DNA of 64,000 bases from Candidatus Marsarchaeota archaeon (GCA_023473665.1 JAMCYM010000003.1:124001-188000), one strand, 5' to 3'. Shown: positions 42,191 to 50,808, counted from the stretch's first letter. Numbers and translations: made by a program. The notes: generated by a model from the sequence alone, not told the origin.

Positions 42191-42736
42191 GTGAAAGTTT
42201 ATCTTATAGCGGCTGATGCCGACCTTGGCATAACGGTCTCAAACTTCATAAACGGCAGCGGCAGCAGCTGCATAATGTCGCAGCTCAAGACCGGCGATTA
42301 CAAGCAGCAGCTTCTGGAGCTCGCTGACAACGTGAAGGACTTCGAGATGTGCGTGGTGGCCTCAACGCAGCCGACGCTCATGGTCATAGAGTCGAACAAG
42401 ATGTCAGGCGTGCGCGCGATCGAGTGCAGGAGCAGCACAGATGTCAGCGAGGCGCTAAGCGCTGGCGCCAACGTCCTTATTTTCAGCCCGGCGGTGCTGG
42501 AGCGAGACACGCTGGAATTGCTGGGGCCGATGGTGGGCGTGCGTTCGCAGCAGAGGCGCCTTGCGCCTCAGCCCAGGCCAGTGCAGCAGAGGCCGCAGCA
42601 ACGCCAACAGCAGCAGCGCCAGCAGGCACCACAGCGCGCTCCGGAGCCAGAACAGTACGAAGACGATCGGACGCCGCTCTGGGACAGGAAGAAAGGCTTA
42701 ACGAAGAACATAAAGAACATATTCGGCGTGGAGTAA
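42191..42736 (+). CDS. RpiB-fold protein with Gln-rich tail
   Basis: A 181-residue protein. Residues 1-~115 resemble RpiB/LacAB sugar-phosphate isomerases (KVYLIAADADLGITVSNFI; SNKMSGVRAIECRSSTDVSEALSAGANVLIFS), but the catalytic Cys/His pattern is not clear. The tail (~120-150) is Gln/Pro/Arg-rich with long Q runs, then a short acidic and basic end. A TATTTAAATT box (42161-42170) is 25 bp from the GTG at 42191 and only 16 bp from the ATG at 42182, so I take the leaderless GTG. Confidence 0.65.
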   Translation: MKVYLIAADADLGITVSNFINGSGSSCIMSQLKTGDYKQQLLELADNVKDFEMCVVASTQPTLMVIESNKMSGVRAIECRSSTDVSEALSAGANVLIFSPAVLERDTLELLGPMVGVRSQQRRLAPQPRPVQQRPQQRQQQQRQQAPQRAPEPEQYEDDRTPLWDRKKGLTKNIKNIFGVE

Positions 42737-42740
42737 TAGC

Positions 42741-43064
42741 ATGCTGGCGGATTGCGAGAAGGCCATAAAGTTCACGCTGCCTGCAGTGCGCATTGCCGTC
42801 GCATTCTCATTGTTGAATGAACACGGGTTTCGGCAGGCCGATGTCGCGCATGCGCTCGGCATAGCCCAGGCCGAGGTAAGCAAATACCTGAACGGAAGGT
42901 ATTCAGCCAAGGTGGCGCGCCTGCGCGTTGCCGTGGAGCGAAGTGGCATCCACTTGCGCATTGTCAGGTTGGCCATCGGCGGCAAAGGTGTGGTCGAGAT
43001 ATCCAAGAGGATCGAGGAGGCTGCATCATCCGGCAAGCTAGTTGGCATGGCGACGAAGCGCTGA
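42741..43064 (+). CDS. Helix-turn-helix transcriptional regulator
   Basis: A 107-residue protein with an XRE-like HTH (HGFRQADVAHALGIAQAEVSKYLNGRYSAKVARLR, central region ~27-62) and a short helical C-terminus (GVVEISKRIEEAASS). It resembles small archaeal predicted regulators of the COG2522 kind. It starts 4 bp after the RpiB-like gene, so it may regulate that unit. The target is unknown. Confidence 0.8.
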   Translation: MLADCEKAIKFTLPAVRIAVAFSLLNEHGFRQADVAHALGIAQAEVSKYLNGRYSAKVARLRVAVERSGIHLRIVRLAIGGKGVVEISKRIEEAASSGKLVGMATKR

Positions 43065-43105
43065 TGCGCATTGCTCTCATGATTCGTAATCCTTTAGAAA
43101 GCCAA

Positions 43106-43678
43106 TCAGCGTGAAGCGTGGAGCAGCTCGCTGCCAGCGCTCTCCAACTGCATGCGCGCAACGTCCTGCTTGCGCCTGAACCCTGGCAGCACGCTCTCTG
43201 CAAACTTTAGCCCGCGCGTCGTATCGTATATGCGCCGCATCATCTCGTACCTGCGCTCTGCCTCTTCCTTCCTTCCATCTCGCAGCCTCTCCAGCATCTC
43301 GCGCCTCAGCTCTCCAACTACATCCATAAGGCCGAGAAGATAGGCTTCTTCTCCCACTCCTACATCATCTGCGCCTAGTATGGCTTCCTTTTCCGCCATG
43401 TTGTAGAACAGAACTGCTTCTGCATATTCCTGATATGCCTGGAGCGATACGTGCCTAAACTCAGAATCGCGGCTCTTCAGGGCAGCGACCTGCCTATTCA
43501 GCGCACCTATGGCGCGCTTCGCCTCAGCTTCCCTGCCGCTGTGTAGCAGCGTTATGGCCTGTCCTGCTTCTCTCACAACCTTGCGCGAAAGCTCAAGCAC
43601 AGCATCGAAGTCCTTCTGCCTTTCCAAAAGCCTCGAGGCTATGCCGTCTATCTCGCGCTCAAGCCTATCCTTCAACAA
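43106..43678 (-). CDS. Archaeal translin-family RNA-binding protein
   Basis: A 190-residue all-helical protein matching archaeal translin (FDAVLELSRKVVREAGQAITLLHSG, AYQEYAEAVLFYN, YLLGLMDVVGELRREMLERLRDG, FRRKQDVARMQLESAG). Translins form octameric barrels that bind or cut single-stranded RNA. It begins at TTG 43678 after an SD-like GTGAT. Divergent from the secreted protein gene. Confidence 0.85.
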   Translation of the reverse strand: MLKDRLEREIDGIASRLLERQKDFDAVLELSRKVVREAGQAITLLHSGREAEAKRAIGALNRQVAALKSRDSEFRHVSLQAYQEYAEAVLFYNMAEKEAILGADDVGVGEEAYLLGLMDVVGELRREMLERLRDGRKEEAERRYEMMRRIYDTTRGLKFAESVLPGFRRKQDVARMQLESAGSELLHASR

Positions 43679-43758
43679 ATCACAGTATGCATTGGCGCCA
43701 CAAGAAATAAATACGCCTGACTACAATGCACCCTTATACATGTTTTGGGGTGCTTGCA

Positions 43759-44610
43759 GTGAAACCGCAGATGGTGATTCTGGCCCTTGCCGCGCTCCTT
43801 TTCGTTGCTCCATGCCTTGCAGGCGCATCGACTACGGTGATCCTCAACTCGTATTGCTCGATTAGCCAGCTGCCGTCGGGTACGCAGGTCGCGTTCCATA
43901 TGAGCAACATCGGCAACGGCACCGCAGTCAACGTAACCGCCGTGCCGCAATTGTATTCGGTCGGGCTGTCGCTGAGCCCACAAAGCGCGCAGATGGGCAC
44001 CCTGCAGCCCGGAGCCAATGCAACCGCGAACTTTAATGTCTCATCGTACACATACCCGGGCAGCTACGTGGCAGGGTTCGCTGTGCAGTACGGCCAGGGT
44101 TCATCCCAGATAGCCACGGTCTACCCATGCCCGATAGACATAGGCCAGCAGGAGCAGAACTATGTTGAAATAACGCGCCTGAACTATTCGAAAGGCGCGA
44201 TAAAGGCGTCGTTCGTCAACTTGGCAAGCACGCCATTGCATGCCAGCATATACGTGCTAGCGCCCTATGACGTGTTCGTGAGCGGCCGCGTACTCAACGA
44301 GACCCTAAAGCCAGGCGTGCAGTTCAACAGGACGTTCAATGTCACGCTGTACCCTCCTTCCGGCGTCACCAATGCAACGTATGTGGTTGCTTTCGCAACC
44401 TCCTACATAGCTGACAACATCAGCGTTTCAGGCTATTCGACCGTGTTGGTGCCGCAGAGAGCTTCAGGCGGTTCACTGTTCCAGTGGTTCGATTATCTTG
44501 CCATTGCCGTAATCGTTGTGTTAGTCGCGCTGATTATTCTATCGGTGGCAATCGGCAGGCACAGGCGCAGAGCACGCGCCGGAACCCGTACACGCCAGCA
44601 TAAATCATAG
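43759..44610 (+). CDS. Secreted, membrane-anchored surface protein
   Basis: A 283-residue type I membrane protein: signal peptide (KPQMVILALAALLFVAPCLAGA), a beta-rich outer region of CARDB/NEW3 type with many N-glycosylation sequons, then a C-terminal membrane helix (~250-272) and a basic cytosolic tail. The GTG at 43759 has GGGGTG six bases upstream; the ATG at 43726 would place 11 odd residues before the signal peptide. It probably belongs to the envelope and precedes a glycosyltransferase gene by 18 bp. Confidence 0.75.
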   Translation: MKPQMVILALAALLFVAPCLAGASTTVILNSYCSISQLPSGTQVAFHMSNIGNGTAVNVTAVPQLYSVGLSLSPQSAQMGTLQPGANATANFNVSSYTYPGSYVAGFAVQYGQGSSQIATVYPCPIDIGQQEQNYVEITRLNYSKGAIKASFVNLASTPLHASIYVLAPYDVFVSGRVLNETLKPGVQFNRTFNVTLYPPSGVTNATYVVAFATSYIADNISVSGYSTVLVPQRASGGSLFQWFDYLAIAVIVVLVALIILSVAIGRHRRRARAGTRTRQHKS

Positions 44611-44628
44611 ATGTAATAGATCGATAGC

Positions 44629-45315
44629 ATGGGCTACCAAAACCGCAGACCTTACGTCAGCATAATAGTGCCTACATTCAACGAGCGCAAGAACATACGG
44701 CGCTTGATGGCCGGAGTGAAAAGTGCGCTGCGCGGGCTTTCGTATGAGATTATAGTGGTAGACAAGCATTCCGGCGACGGGACTGCAGCCACCGCGCGCT
44801 CGATGGGCGCAAGGGTGATGTACGAGAACAAGGGCAAGGGAAACGCGTTGCGCATGGGATTCGCAAAGGCGCGCGGTCGCATAATAATATCAATGGATGC
44901 CGACATGTCCCACAGGCCGAACGAGCTCAAGCTCCTCATATCCGGAATAGAGACGGGCTACGACGTCTGCATGGGCTCGCGCTTCCTTGTCGGAGGCGGC
45001 ACCGACGACATGCCGCTCTTCCGCAAGTTCGGCAACAGGGTGTTCGTGACCCTTGTCAACCTGATATTCGGGACGCACTACAGCGATCTCTGCTATGGCT
45101 ACCGCAGCATGACGCGCGAAGCGGTAAATAAGCTGCGTCTCTCGTCAGTGGGCTTCGGCATAGAGACAGAGATAAACATAAAAGCCAAGAAGGCCGGCCT
45201 TCGCGTGCTCGAGGTGCCGAGCTACGAGAAGAGGCGTAGCTTCGGGAACGGAAACCTCAGGGCGTTCCGCGACGGCTATGCGATACTGAAGACCATATTC
45301 GATAACATTGGCTAG
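44629..45315 (+). CDS. GT2 glycosyltransferase, polyprenyl-phosphate mannosyltransferase-like
   Basis: A 228-residue GT-A enzyme: VSIIVPTFNERKNI, IIVVDKHSGDGTA, and the metal-binding SMDADMSH (DxD-like), then GSRFLVGGGTDDMP. It resembles dolichol-phosphate mannose synthase and probably loads a sugar on a lipid carrier for N-glycosylation or the surface glycan. It lacks membrane helices. It overlaps the 3' end of the convergent GT-C gene by 4 bp. Confidence 0.87.
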   Translation: MGYQNRRPYVSIIVPTFNERKNIRRLMAGVKSALRGLSYEIIVVDKHSGDGTAATARSMGARVMYENKGKGNALRMGFAKARGRIIISMDADMSHRPNELKLLISGIETGYDVCMGSRFLVGGGTDDMPLFRKFGNRVFVTLVNLIFGTHYSDLCYGYRSMTREAVNKLRLSSVGFGIETEINIKAKKAGLRVLEVPSYEKRRSFGNGNLRAFRDGYAILKTIFDNIG

Positions 45316-47078
45316 CCAGACCGTGTGCCGTTGGTAAGGCCATTTATCCTGTAGAAGCCGTAGGTGGACGCGCTGCCTGGCTCGCCATGGGTCGCGTTCA
45401 TTATCAGCGTGGTGTTGTACATGCCCATTATAGAAGTGCAGATGTTGCCCGGCGTCCCGCACCAATAGCCGTAATCGAGCACAGAGCACCCATATACGGC
45501 ATTGCTCTGCTCATAGAACGAGGTATTGTATAGATAGCTCATCTGCGCGGATGCCCTGCCGTTTATGATGAAGAGCGTCGGGTCGTAGCTGTACACTATG
45601 CAGGAACTCGGTATTGCGGAAATAGAGCTGTACACGAAATTCTCGTAGAAGCGCGCGTTGCCCGCCTGAGTTATCATCGCAGGGTTTTCAGTTATGGCAG
45701 GTACTGCAGAACTGAACCCTAATACTATAAGCGCAAGCATGGCAATGGTCACCACGGTTCTGGCCGCTGCGACAAGATGTTTCGGCTTTCTCATCATGCG
45801 CATTATTCCTGTCCATTCAATCACGTATGAGGCGCCAGCACCTCCCATTATCGCAACGGGTGCTACTGCTGTCAGCATGAAGCGCCAATCGACGCCGTAT
45901 GTCACGCTTCCTGCGTAGAACGAGGTATAAAGCAGGAAGAATGCTAGGAACCACACGGCTAGTGCGGCCAGCTCGCGCCTCTTCCTATAAGCGATCATGA
46001 GCGCCGCGCCCAGCAGCGCGAACACCGTGAATATGATAGGCTGCGGCATAAGTGCGCTGTCGTAGCCATTGAACCAGAACAGCACATTGCTGCATATGTT
46101 GTACTTCAGATTGGTAAAGCTTATGGAAGAGTTTGCAATGGTAGCGATGATTGGATTTGCGCAGGTTTCGCCAATGTACGCGCCGCTGTAGCCGTAGTTG
46201 CCGTTCTGCAGCTCGTTGAGCGCATAGCCTGCTTCTGGTGCTACTAATAGCACGAACACAAGCGCCAAGATAAGCACCTTGGTGCTGAACAGACTCTCGT
46301 ACGCCCTTCTCGCATTGCGCCTTATCGACTGCATGAGGCCACCATCGCTCAGCAGCACGTACATCACAAGCATGACTGGCAGGTACATCATGGCATCGAC
46401 CTTGGTGTACAGTAAAAATGCGGTCGCGAAGATTGCAAGCGCGAGCGTGCGCGCGTTGCGCCTGTTTATGAATATCAGCAGCGCCAGCATGGCAACTATA
46501 GAATATGCCAGCATCGGTATGTCCGACGTGGTGGGCTTGGCCCATATGAGCAAAATTGGCGAAAGCGCCGTGAAGAGCTCCGCGAAGAGGGCGCCCTTCA
46601 CGTTCTTCAGAAACAGCAGCGCCAGCGGAAACATCAGGAATACCGCAATCGCGCTGAGCGCGAGCTCGGTGCCGAATGCTGCGGCCCTGCTGACGCCGAG
46701 CGCAGCGAACGCTATGGCCAGGTTGAATGCCGTGCCTATGGGCTCATGGAATATCTCGCCGGAGTAGCACGCGATTGGGGTCCCGAAATTGCACATCCAT
46801 GCCTGACCTGTATGGAGCAATGCAACCGCCATCCCTTGGTAAATCACGTCGTCGAAGAACAGCTGCTGCGTCGCAGCTACAGTGAACAGCTCTATTGCAA
46901 TGAAAATGGCAAGAATGACAAATGCCCAAACAACATGCGTCTTTTTGATTTTCAAGCGTTTGAAGAGGCCTGTTATGTCTCTCCTGGCAAGGAAAAGCGC
47001 CGCAAGCATCCCGACGAATGCAGCTGTAACGCATATAGTATACAGGTATTCCTGCGCGCCGTCAGATAATGCAAGCAT
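45312..47078 (-). CDS. GT-C membrane glycosyltransferase
   Basis: A 588-residue protein with 11-13 membrane helices and a C-terminal extracytoplasmic domain. The first outer loop carries the acidic pair in QQLFFDDVIYQGMA, the catalytic site of PMT/ArnT-type enzymes that use polyprenyl-phosphate sugars. The C-terminal domain contains several N-glycosylation sequons and Cys. The ATG overlaps the carbamoyltransferase stop by one base (TGATG), so the two are translationally coupled. Likely modifies surface glycans or proteins. Confidence 0.78.
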   Translation of the reverse strand: MLALSDGAQEYLYTICVTAAFVGMLAALFLARRDITGLFKRLKIKKTHVVWAFVILAIFIAIELFTVAATQQLFFDDVIYQGMAVALLHTGQAWMCNFGTPIACYSGEIFHEPIGTAFNLAIAFAALGVSRAAAFGTELALSAIAVFLMFPLALLFLKNVKGALFAELFTALSPILLIWAKPTTSDIPMLAYSIVAMLALLIFINRRNARTLALAIFATAFLLYTKVDAMMYLPVMLVMYVLLSDGGLMQSIRRNARRAYESLFSTKVLILALVFVLLVAPEAGYALNELQNGNYGYSGAYIGETCANPIIATIANSSISFTNLKYNICSNVLFWFNGYDSALMPQPIIFTVFALLGAALMIAYRKRRELAALAVWFLAFFLLYTSFYAGSVTYGVDWRFMLTAVAPVAIMGGAGASYVIEWTGIMRMMRKPKHLVAAARTVVTIAMLALIVLGFSSAVPAITENPAMITQAGNARFYENFVYSSISAIPSSCIVYSYDPTLFIINGRASAQMSYLYNTSFYEQSNAVYGCSVLDYGYWCGTPGNICTSIMGMYNTTLIMNATHGEPGSASTYGFYRINGLTNGTRSG

Positions 47079-48784
47079 CAGACCCCCTTCCTGTTCGTAA
47101 CCGTTATGCCGTTTATGAACATGTGCTTGGTGCCGGTCTCTTTCATCACCTTCAGCGCGTCTGCAGGGCTCATCACTATTGGATAGCCGTGCAGGTTGAA
47201 GCTCGTGTTCAGCACCACTCCATGGCCGGTATGCCTCTTTACATGGCTGAGCAGCTCCATGTAGAGCCTGTTCTCCTCCCCGACCATCTGCGGCCTTGCC
47301 GAATGGTCGACATTCACGACCGATTTTGTAGCGTCGTACATTTCTGGCTTCACCATGTATGTCATGGTCATGTACCGGTCGGCTCCCTTGCCGTCGTAAT
47401 CAAGAAGCGTGCCAGCCTCGCTCTCAAGGAGCGACGGCGCGAACGGCTGGAACCACTCGCGCTTCTTGACATAAAGATTCAGCCTGTCCTTTACCGTGTC
47501 GGACGAGCTCGGCGCCAGTATGCTCCTGTTGCCCAGCGCCCTCGGCCCATACTCCATGCGCCCCTGGAACCACAGCACGTAGTTTCCTGCATAGATGAGC
47601 TCGGCGGCATGCTTCGCCTGCTCGCTCCTGCCTTCCCTGGCATACGTGAACTGCTTGTCGCCCTTAACGATTGCTTCGGTCTCGTCCTCGCTGTAGTCGT
47701 GGCCGAGATACGCGTCGAACTCGAACGACGAATCGCCAGTAAGTTCGTGCGCGGCCCAGAGCGCCGACCCCATCGCTATGCCGCCGTCTCCCATGTGCGG
47801 AAACACATACCAGTGCTTTACTGTCTCGAGTCTGCGCACCTTCATGTTGGCCTTGACGTTCGCGAAGATGCCGCCTGCAAACGCCACATCGCCGATATTG
47901 TACCTGTCGATGGCGTTGCTGATAAGCTTCACCATCATGCTCTCAAGCACCTGCTGGGCCATGTAGGCGAACTGCTCCCTTGGCATCTGCCAGGCGGCCC
48001 TGCGCAGCATGGCGAACTGCTTTACGGGCGAATAGCTCGCCTTCAGCACCGTGCCCTCGACATGGAAGAAGTCCTTGAATTTGTTGCTCTCATAGTCGAA
48101 CGGGTAGGAGTAGTCGGCCATGGCCATGACCTTGCCCTCATCTTCGAGCTCGCGCATGCCGACTATGTTGGTCACCTGCTCGAAGAATATGCCGAGCGAG
48201 TCTCTGGCCCCTATCTTCAGGTGCCTCTCCAGCTTGCCGTTGTGCAGCGTGCTTATGCTGCCCGAAAGCCCGTCGCCAAGGCCGTCGAGCGTTATAACAA
48301 GGCTTTTCCTGAACGGAGCGGTGAATGCTGCTGTTGCCGCATGCGCTATGTGGTGCTCAACCCGGTGGAGCTTGAAGCCCTCAAAGCCCATGCGCCTTAA
48401 GTTCCTGGATATATATGAGGCGCTTATGGTGTTGCAGAGTGGCAATATGCCTATAGGCGTTAGCGTGTACTTGAGGTTGTGCCTGAAGTTCTCGAACCCG
48501 GGCTTCGGAATCTTCCTGCGCCTGAAAAGGTAATAATACTCGCGCATGTACGGGAACACGCGCTCAGCGGTCTTGGTCAGCTCTGTGGTGCTGAATGCCA
48601 CGTGCTCTATGTCTGTGGGCTTTATGTTGGCGTAGGCCAGCGCGCCCATGATGGAATTGAACGGGAACTTCATCTCCAGCTTGCGATGGGTGAAGCGCTC
48701 CTCGTTCGCGGCATAAACTATCTTATTGCCATCTATCAGTGCTGCGCCCGCGTCATGCCCGTCCCACACCCCAAGCACATACAT
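47078..48784 (-). CDS. NodU/TobZ-family O-carbamoyltransferase
   Basis: A 568-residue enzyme: N-terminal Kae1-like domain (GVWDGHDAGAALI, metal site VEHHIAHAATAAF, LVITLDGLGDGLSGS) and a C-terminal YrdC-like domain (LWFQGRMEYGPRALGNRSILA, NTSFNLHGYPIVMSP). It makes carbamoyl-AMP and carbamoylates a sugar hydroxyl. With the coupled GT-C and the GT2 gene it forms a glycan decoration unit. The ATG at 48784 has GGTGGT as SD; earlier ATGs lack one. Confidence 0.92.
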   Translation of the reverse strand: MYVLGVWDGHDAGAALIDGNKIVYAANEERFTHRKLEMKFPFNSIMGALAYANIKPTDIEHVAFSTTELTKTAERVFPYMREYYYLFRRRKIPKPGFENFRHNLKYTLTPIGILPLCNTISASYISRNLRRMGFEGFKLHRVEHHIAHAATAAFTAPFRKSLVITLDGLGDGLSGSISTLHNGKLERHLKIGARDSLGIFFEQVTNIVGMRELEDEGKVMAMADYSYPFDYESNKFKDFFHVEGTVLKASYSPVKQFAMLRRAAWQMPREQFAYMAQQVLESMMVKLISNAIDRYNIGDVAFAGGIFANVKANMKVRRLETVKHWYVFPHMGDGGIAMGSALWAAHELTGDSSFEFDAYLGHDYSEDETEAIVKGDKQFTYAREGRSEQAKHAAELIYAGNYVLWFQGRMEYGPRALGNRSILAPSSSDTVKDRLNLYVKKREWFQPFAPSLLESEAGTLLDYDGKGADRYMTMTYMVKPEMYDATKSVVNVDHSARPQMVGEENRLYMELLSHVKRHTGHGVVLNTSFNLHGYPIVMSPADALKVMKETGTKHMFINGITVTNRKGV

Positions 48785-48853
48785 TGCATACCACCAGAGC
48801 ATGGCGCATCGCCAGCTTACCAAAGATGAAGAATTCAGTTTTAAATAGGCTCT

Positions 48854-48862
48854 GCATGCTGC
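48854..48862 (+). repeat. 9-bp target-site duplication, left copy
   Basis: GCATGCTGC immediately outside the left inverted repeat; identical to 50809-50817. Confidence 0.85.
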
Positions 48863-48996
48863 GGCTTTGTTGAAGTAGTCCTTTTCTATTGATTAAGTCT
48901 GTGTTTTGTTGATAAAGTTTCTTGTCTGTAGTCTGAATATCGTGTTGTAAACAGGCCAAGCGAACGATTTTAAATCTATTATTTCAAAGGTATGAT

Positions 48997-49629
48997 ATGG
49001 CAAGGGTATCTACGACACAAAGGCCAAAACTGAGTAATAATAGTCTGATAGGCATAGCTATAACACTTATTGTCGTTGCAATCATAGCCTATTTTATAGG
49101 ACATAGCACAAATCCATTAGGGCAATTACCACAGAATGTCTCCGTTCATGTTATCACAAACAGGACGGTCATAACATATAGCATTCTGTACCCTAATTAC
49201 ATCAATTCTGGATATAATGCTAACTACATTGGTTATTTTTCACCTACTGGGGTAGATCTCTACTACGATTATTGGAACGGTAGCTATATCCCACTCCCAC
49301 TAATCAATCTAACCAAACACGGATATGACTTTAATCTCACAGCGAACAGGACAGGTTATATGATACTAAATTACACCTCAAATTCAAGTATGGGTCTGTA
49401 TGCAGGTAATTCAGATTGTTACTTAAACTTGAACGCATTTTATAAGGGAACGTTATTGGAGGACACTTATGACAATTCAGCGCAGAATGGCACTCTCGTT
49501 TTGCCCGTACACAAAGGTAAAAACTGTTTTACACTACTGTCAAGTTCGACTCAGCTAAAGACTTCGATTACATTTAACGCTACTTTCATATACTTTGGGT
49601 ATCCCTCAAGTATCCCAGTAATTCATTAA
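48997..49629 (+). CDS. Membrane-anchored glycoprotein-like cargo protein, unknown
   Basis: A 210-residue protein with one N-terminal membrane helix (residues ~16-35) and a beta-rich outer part with many N-glycosylation sequons (NVS, NRT, NGS, NLT, NYT, NSS, NGT, NAT) and two Cys. No domain recognised. A GATTTTAAATC box (about 48967-48977) lies 25 bp before the ATG, giving a leaderless transcript. Codons are AT-rich (AAT, ATA, TAT), unlike the genes outside the element. Confidence 0.72.
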   Translation: MARVSTTQRPKLSNNSLIGIAITLIVVAIIAYFIGHSTNPLGQLPQNVSVHVITNRTVITYSILYPNYINSGYNANYIGYFSPTGVDLYYDYWNGSYIPLPLINLTKHGYDFNLTANRTGYMILNYTSNSSMGLYAGNSDCYLNLNAFYKGTLLEDTYDNSAQNGTLVLPVHKGKNCFTLLSSSTQLKTSITFNATFIYFGYPSSIPVIH

Positions 49630-49899
49630 TTATTTGCTACCTTCCATCAGAATCTCAAAAGCCTTCTTACCTACATAAAAGAGAAATATTAAGACAGCAA
49701 AAACTATCAAAACTGTCGAACCCAAATTCATACTGCTCTGTACAAGGTAATAATTTTGGGTTGTAGTATTAGCTATTATATTCGGTGCTAATGTTTGAAC
49801 ACCAACAAAATGAGAGAATATCTCACTTACGGTTACATCAGCAGACGCAAGTTCTGCTACGATAATAATAGCAAAAAGCACAGCTTTCTGTTTCTCCAT
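49630..49899 (-). CDS. Small two-helix membrane protein, unknown
   Basis: An 89-residue protein with a signal-like hydrophobic N-terminus (KAVLFAIIIVAELASA) and a second membrane helix near the C-terminus (GSTVLIVFAVLIFLFYVG). Its stop abuts that of the preceding convergent gene. A TATTTAAGG promoter lies upstream in the AT-rich gap. It might act with the TIR protein as a membrane effector or be unrelated cargo. Confidence 0.65.
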   Translation of the reverse strand: MEKQKAVLFAIIIVAELASADVTVSEIFSHFVGVQTLAPNIIANTTTQNYYLVQSSMNLGSTVLIVFAVLIFLFYVGKKAFEILMEGSK

Positions 49900-50031
49900 A
49901 GTCTAATCTTTACTGAGAATATCCTTAAATAGTTATAAGTTTACGAAAATGCGAAAGACTGTTCGCTATATAAGATTAGCTACTGTCTCGGCTTTGCTAA
50001 TAAATCCAATTCTGCTAATAAATTAGAATGA

Positions 50032-50270
50032 TTAACCCATTATATGTTTTTGAACTATATCCCAACCATATACGCTTTTGACTATAGCTTCTATGGTTTT
50101 GGTATCTATTTTATTGTCTTCGGTTACTGGTAGTTCTAATTCAATGCTATTTAGTCTCTTCATAGACAATTTTCTACCATAATGATATCTCCACGACTTA
50201 ATTCTAATTAATGCACCGATATAAAAAAGAAGATAGGCGTTATTTCCATTTTTAATTGGGGATACAGCCG
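50032..50270 (-). pseudogene. Truncated type I restriction specificity (HsdS-like) fragment
   Basis: The 370-bp gap between the two minus-strand genes is not empty. Read from about 50259 to a TAA at 50032-50034 it encodes roughly 75 residues with the C-terminal signature of HsdS-type target-recognition proteins: WRYHYGRKLSMKRLNSIELE, then LPVTEDNKIDTKTIEAIVKS. No start codon or 5' part is present, and the frame runs into the 3' end of the TIR gene, so it is a remnant. The rest of the gap (49900-50031) holds the promoter of the 89-residue protein and a short direct repeat GCTAATAAAT. Confidence 0.6.
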
Positions 50271-50747
50271 TTATTTCTTTCCGCCAAATAAGAAGTAACC
50301 TAATCCTAACCCTCCCAAGAATGCAAGAAGTGTCAAGAGCGCTGCACTATCGGCTTTTCCTTTTGCTTGTTTTTCCACATACTCGTAAACCTTTGAGATG
50401 CTATTAGAAGGAGAAGAGTCATATAGCGGGAAATATGCGTATCCCTGCAACATCGCTGCTGGTTTGGTAGCATCCAAAGCTAAGACAAGTATTGATTTCT
50501 TCTCTGTTATGGCAGCACCTATTTCATTCTGAACATATTGAGAGCTATGCGAATTTGTATCGTATAACACCATGAAGAGATCGCAACCTTTGATTTGTGA
50601 AACGAGTCTTTCGCTCAGGTTGCCAGCTATCACAGTTTCCTCAGAAAGAAATGCATCTAAATTTGGTATCTTCCTGATATAATCCGCAATAGCTGATGCT
50701 GATATAGCATCCTTCGTGCTATGACTTATAAAAACACTATATGCCAT
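50271..50747 (-). CDS. TIR-domain protein with C-terminal membrane anchor
   Basis: A 158-residue protein. Residues 1-~125 are a bacterial-type TIR domain: VFISHSTKD at the start, a CDLFMVLYDTNSH strand, and the putative catalytic Glu75 in SSQYVQNEIGAAI, the position of the NAD-cleaving glutamate. Residues ~135-154 form a Gly-rich membrane helix (LLTLLAFLGGLGLGYFLFGG). TIR NADases act in antiviral systems such as Thoeris, but no ThsA-like partner is here. The ATG is 54 bp from the right end; the TTGATAAAGT repeats between may hold the promoter. Confidence 0.88.
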   Translation of the reverse strand: MAYSVFISHSTKDAISASAIADYIRKIPNLDAFLSEETVIAGNLSERLVSQIKGCDLFMVLYDTNSHSSQYVQNEIGAAITEKKSILVLALDATKPAAMLQGYAYFPLYDSSPSNSISKVYEYVEKQAKGKADSAALLTLLAFLGGLGLGYFLFGGKK

Positions 50748-50756
50748 ATGTTTATT

Positions 50757-50788
50757 TGTTGATAAAGTAATAAAAATGTTGATAAAGT
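50757..50788. repeat. Direct repeats TTGATAAAGT near the right end of the transposon
   Basis: TGTTGATAAAGT occurs at about 50778-50788 and a near copy at about 50757-50768; a third copy lies near the left end (about 48907-48917). Subterminal repeats of this kind can be transposase-binding sites or promoter parts. Confidence 0.45.
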
Positions 50789-50808
50789 CAGACTATTTCA
50801 ACAAAGCC

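Larger units (their letters stand above)
48863..50808. mobile_element. Non-autonomous transposon with IS903/IS5-type ends carrying a TIR gene
   Basis: 1,946 bp bounded by 18-bp inverted repeats, GGCTTTGTTGAAGTAGTC on the left and (reversed) GGCTTTGTTGAAATAGTC on the right, 17 of 18 identical. They match in form the ends of the IS903 branch of the IS5 family. A perfect 9-bp target duplication GCATGCTGC flanks it (48854-48862 and 50809-50817), the size typical of IS903. No transposase is inside. Base composition is much AT-richer than the host. Cargo: a glycosylated membrane protein, a small two-helix protein, a truncated specificity gene and a TIR-domain protein. Confidence 0.88.

Noticed and set aside
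47069-48400. 443-residue open frame on the plus strand opposite the carbamoyltransferase
   Set aside because: It mirrors the codons of a certain NodU-family gene, has His/Leu/Arg-rich shadow composition and no family resemblance or start signal.
48863-50808. A transposase gene inside the IS903-like element
   Set aside because: All frames were considered; none shows a DDE domain. The element is non-autonomous.
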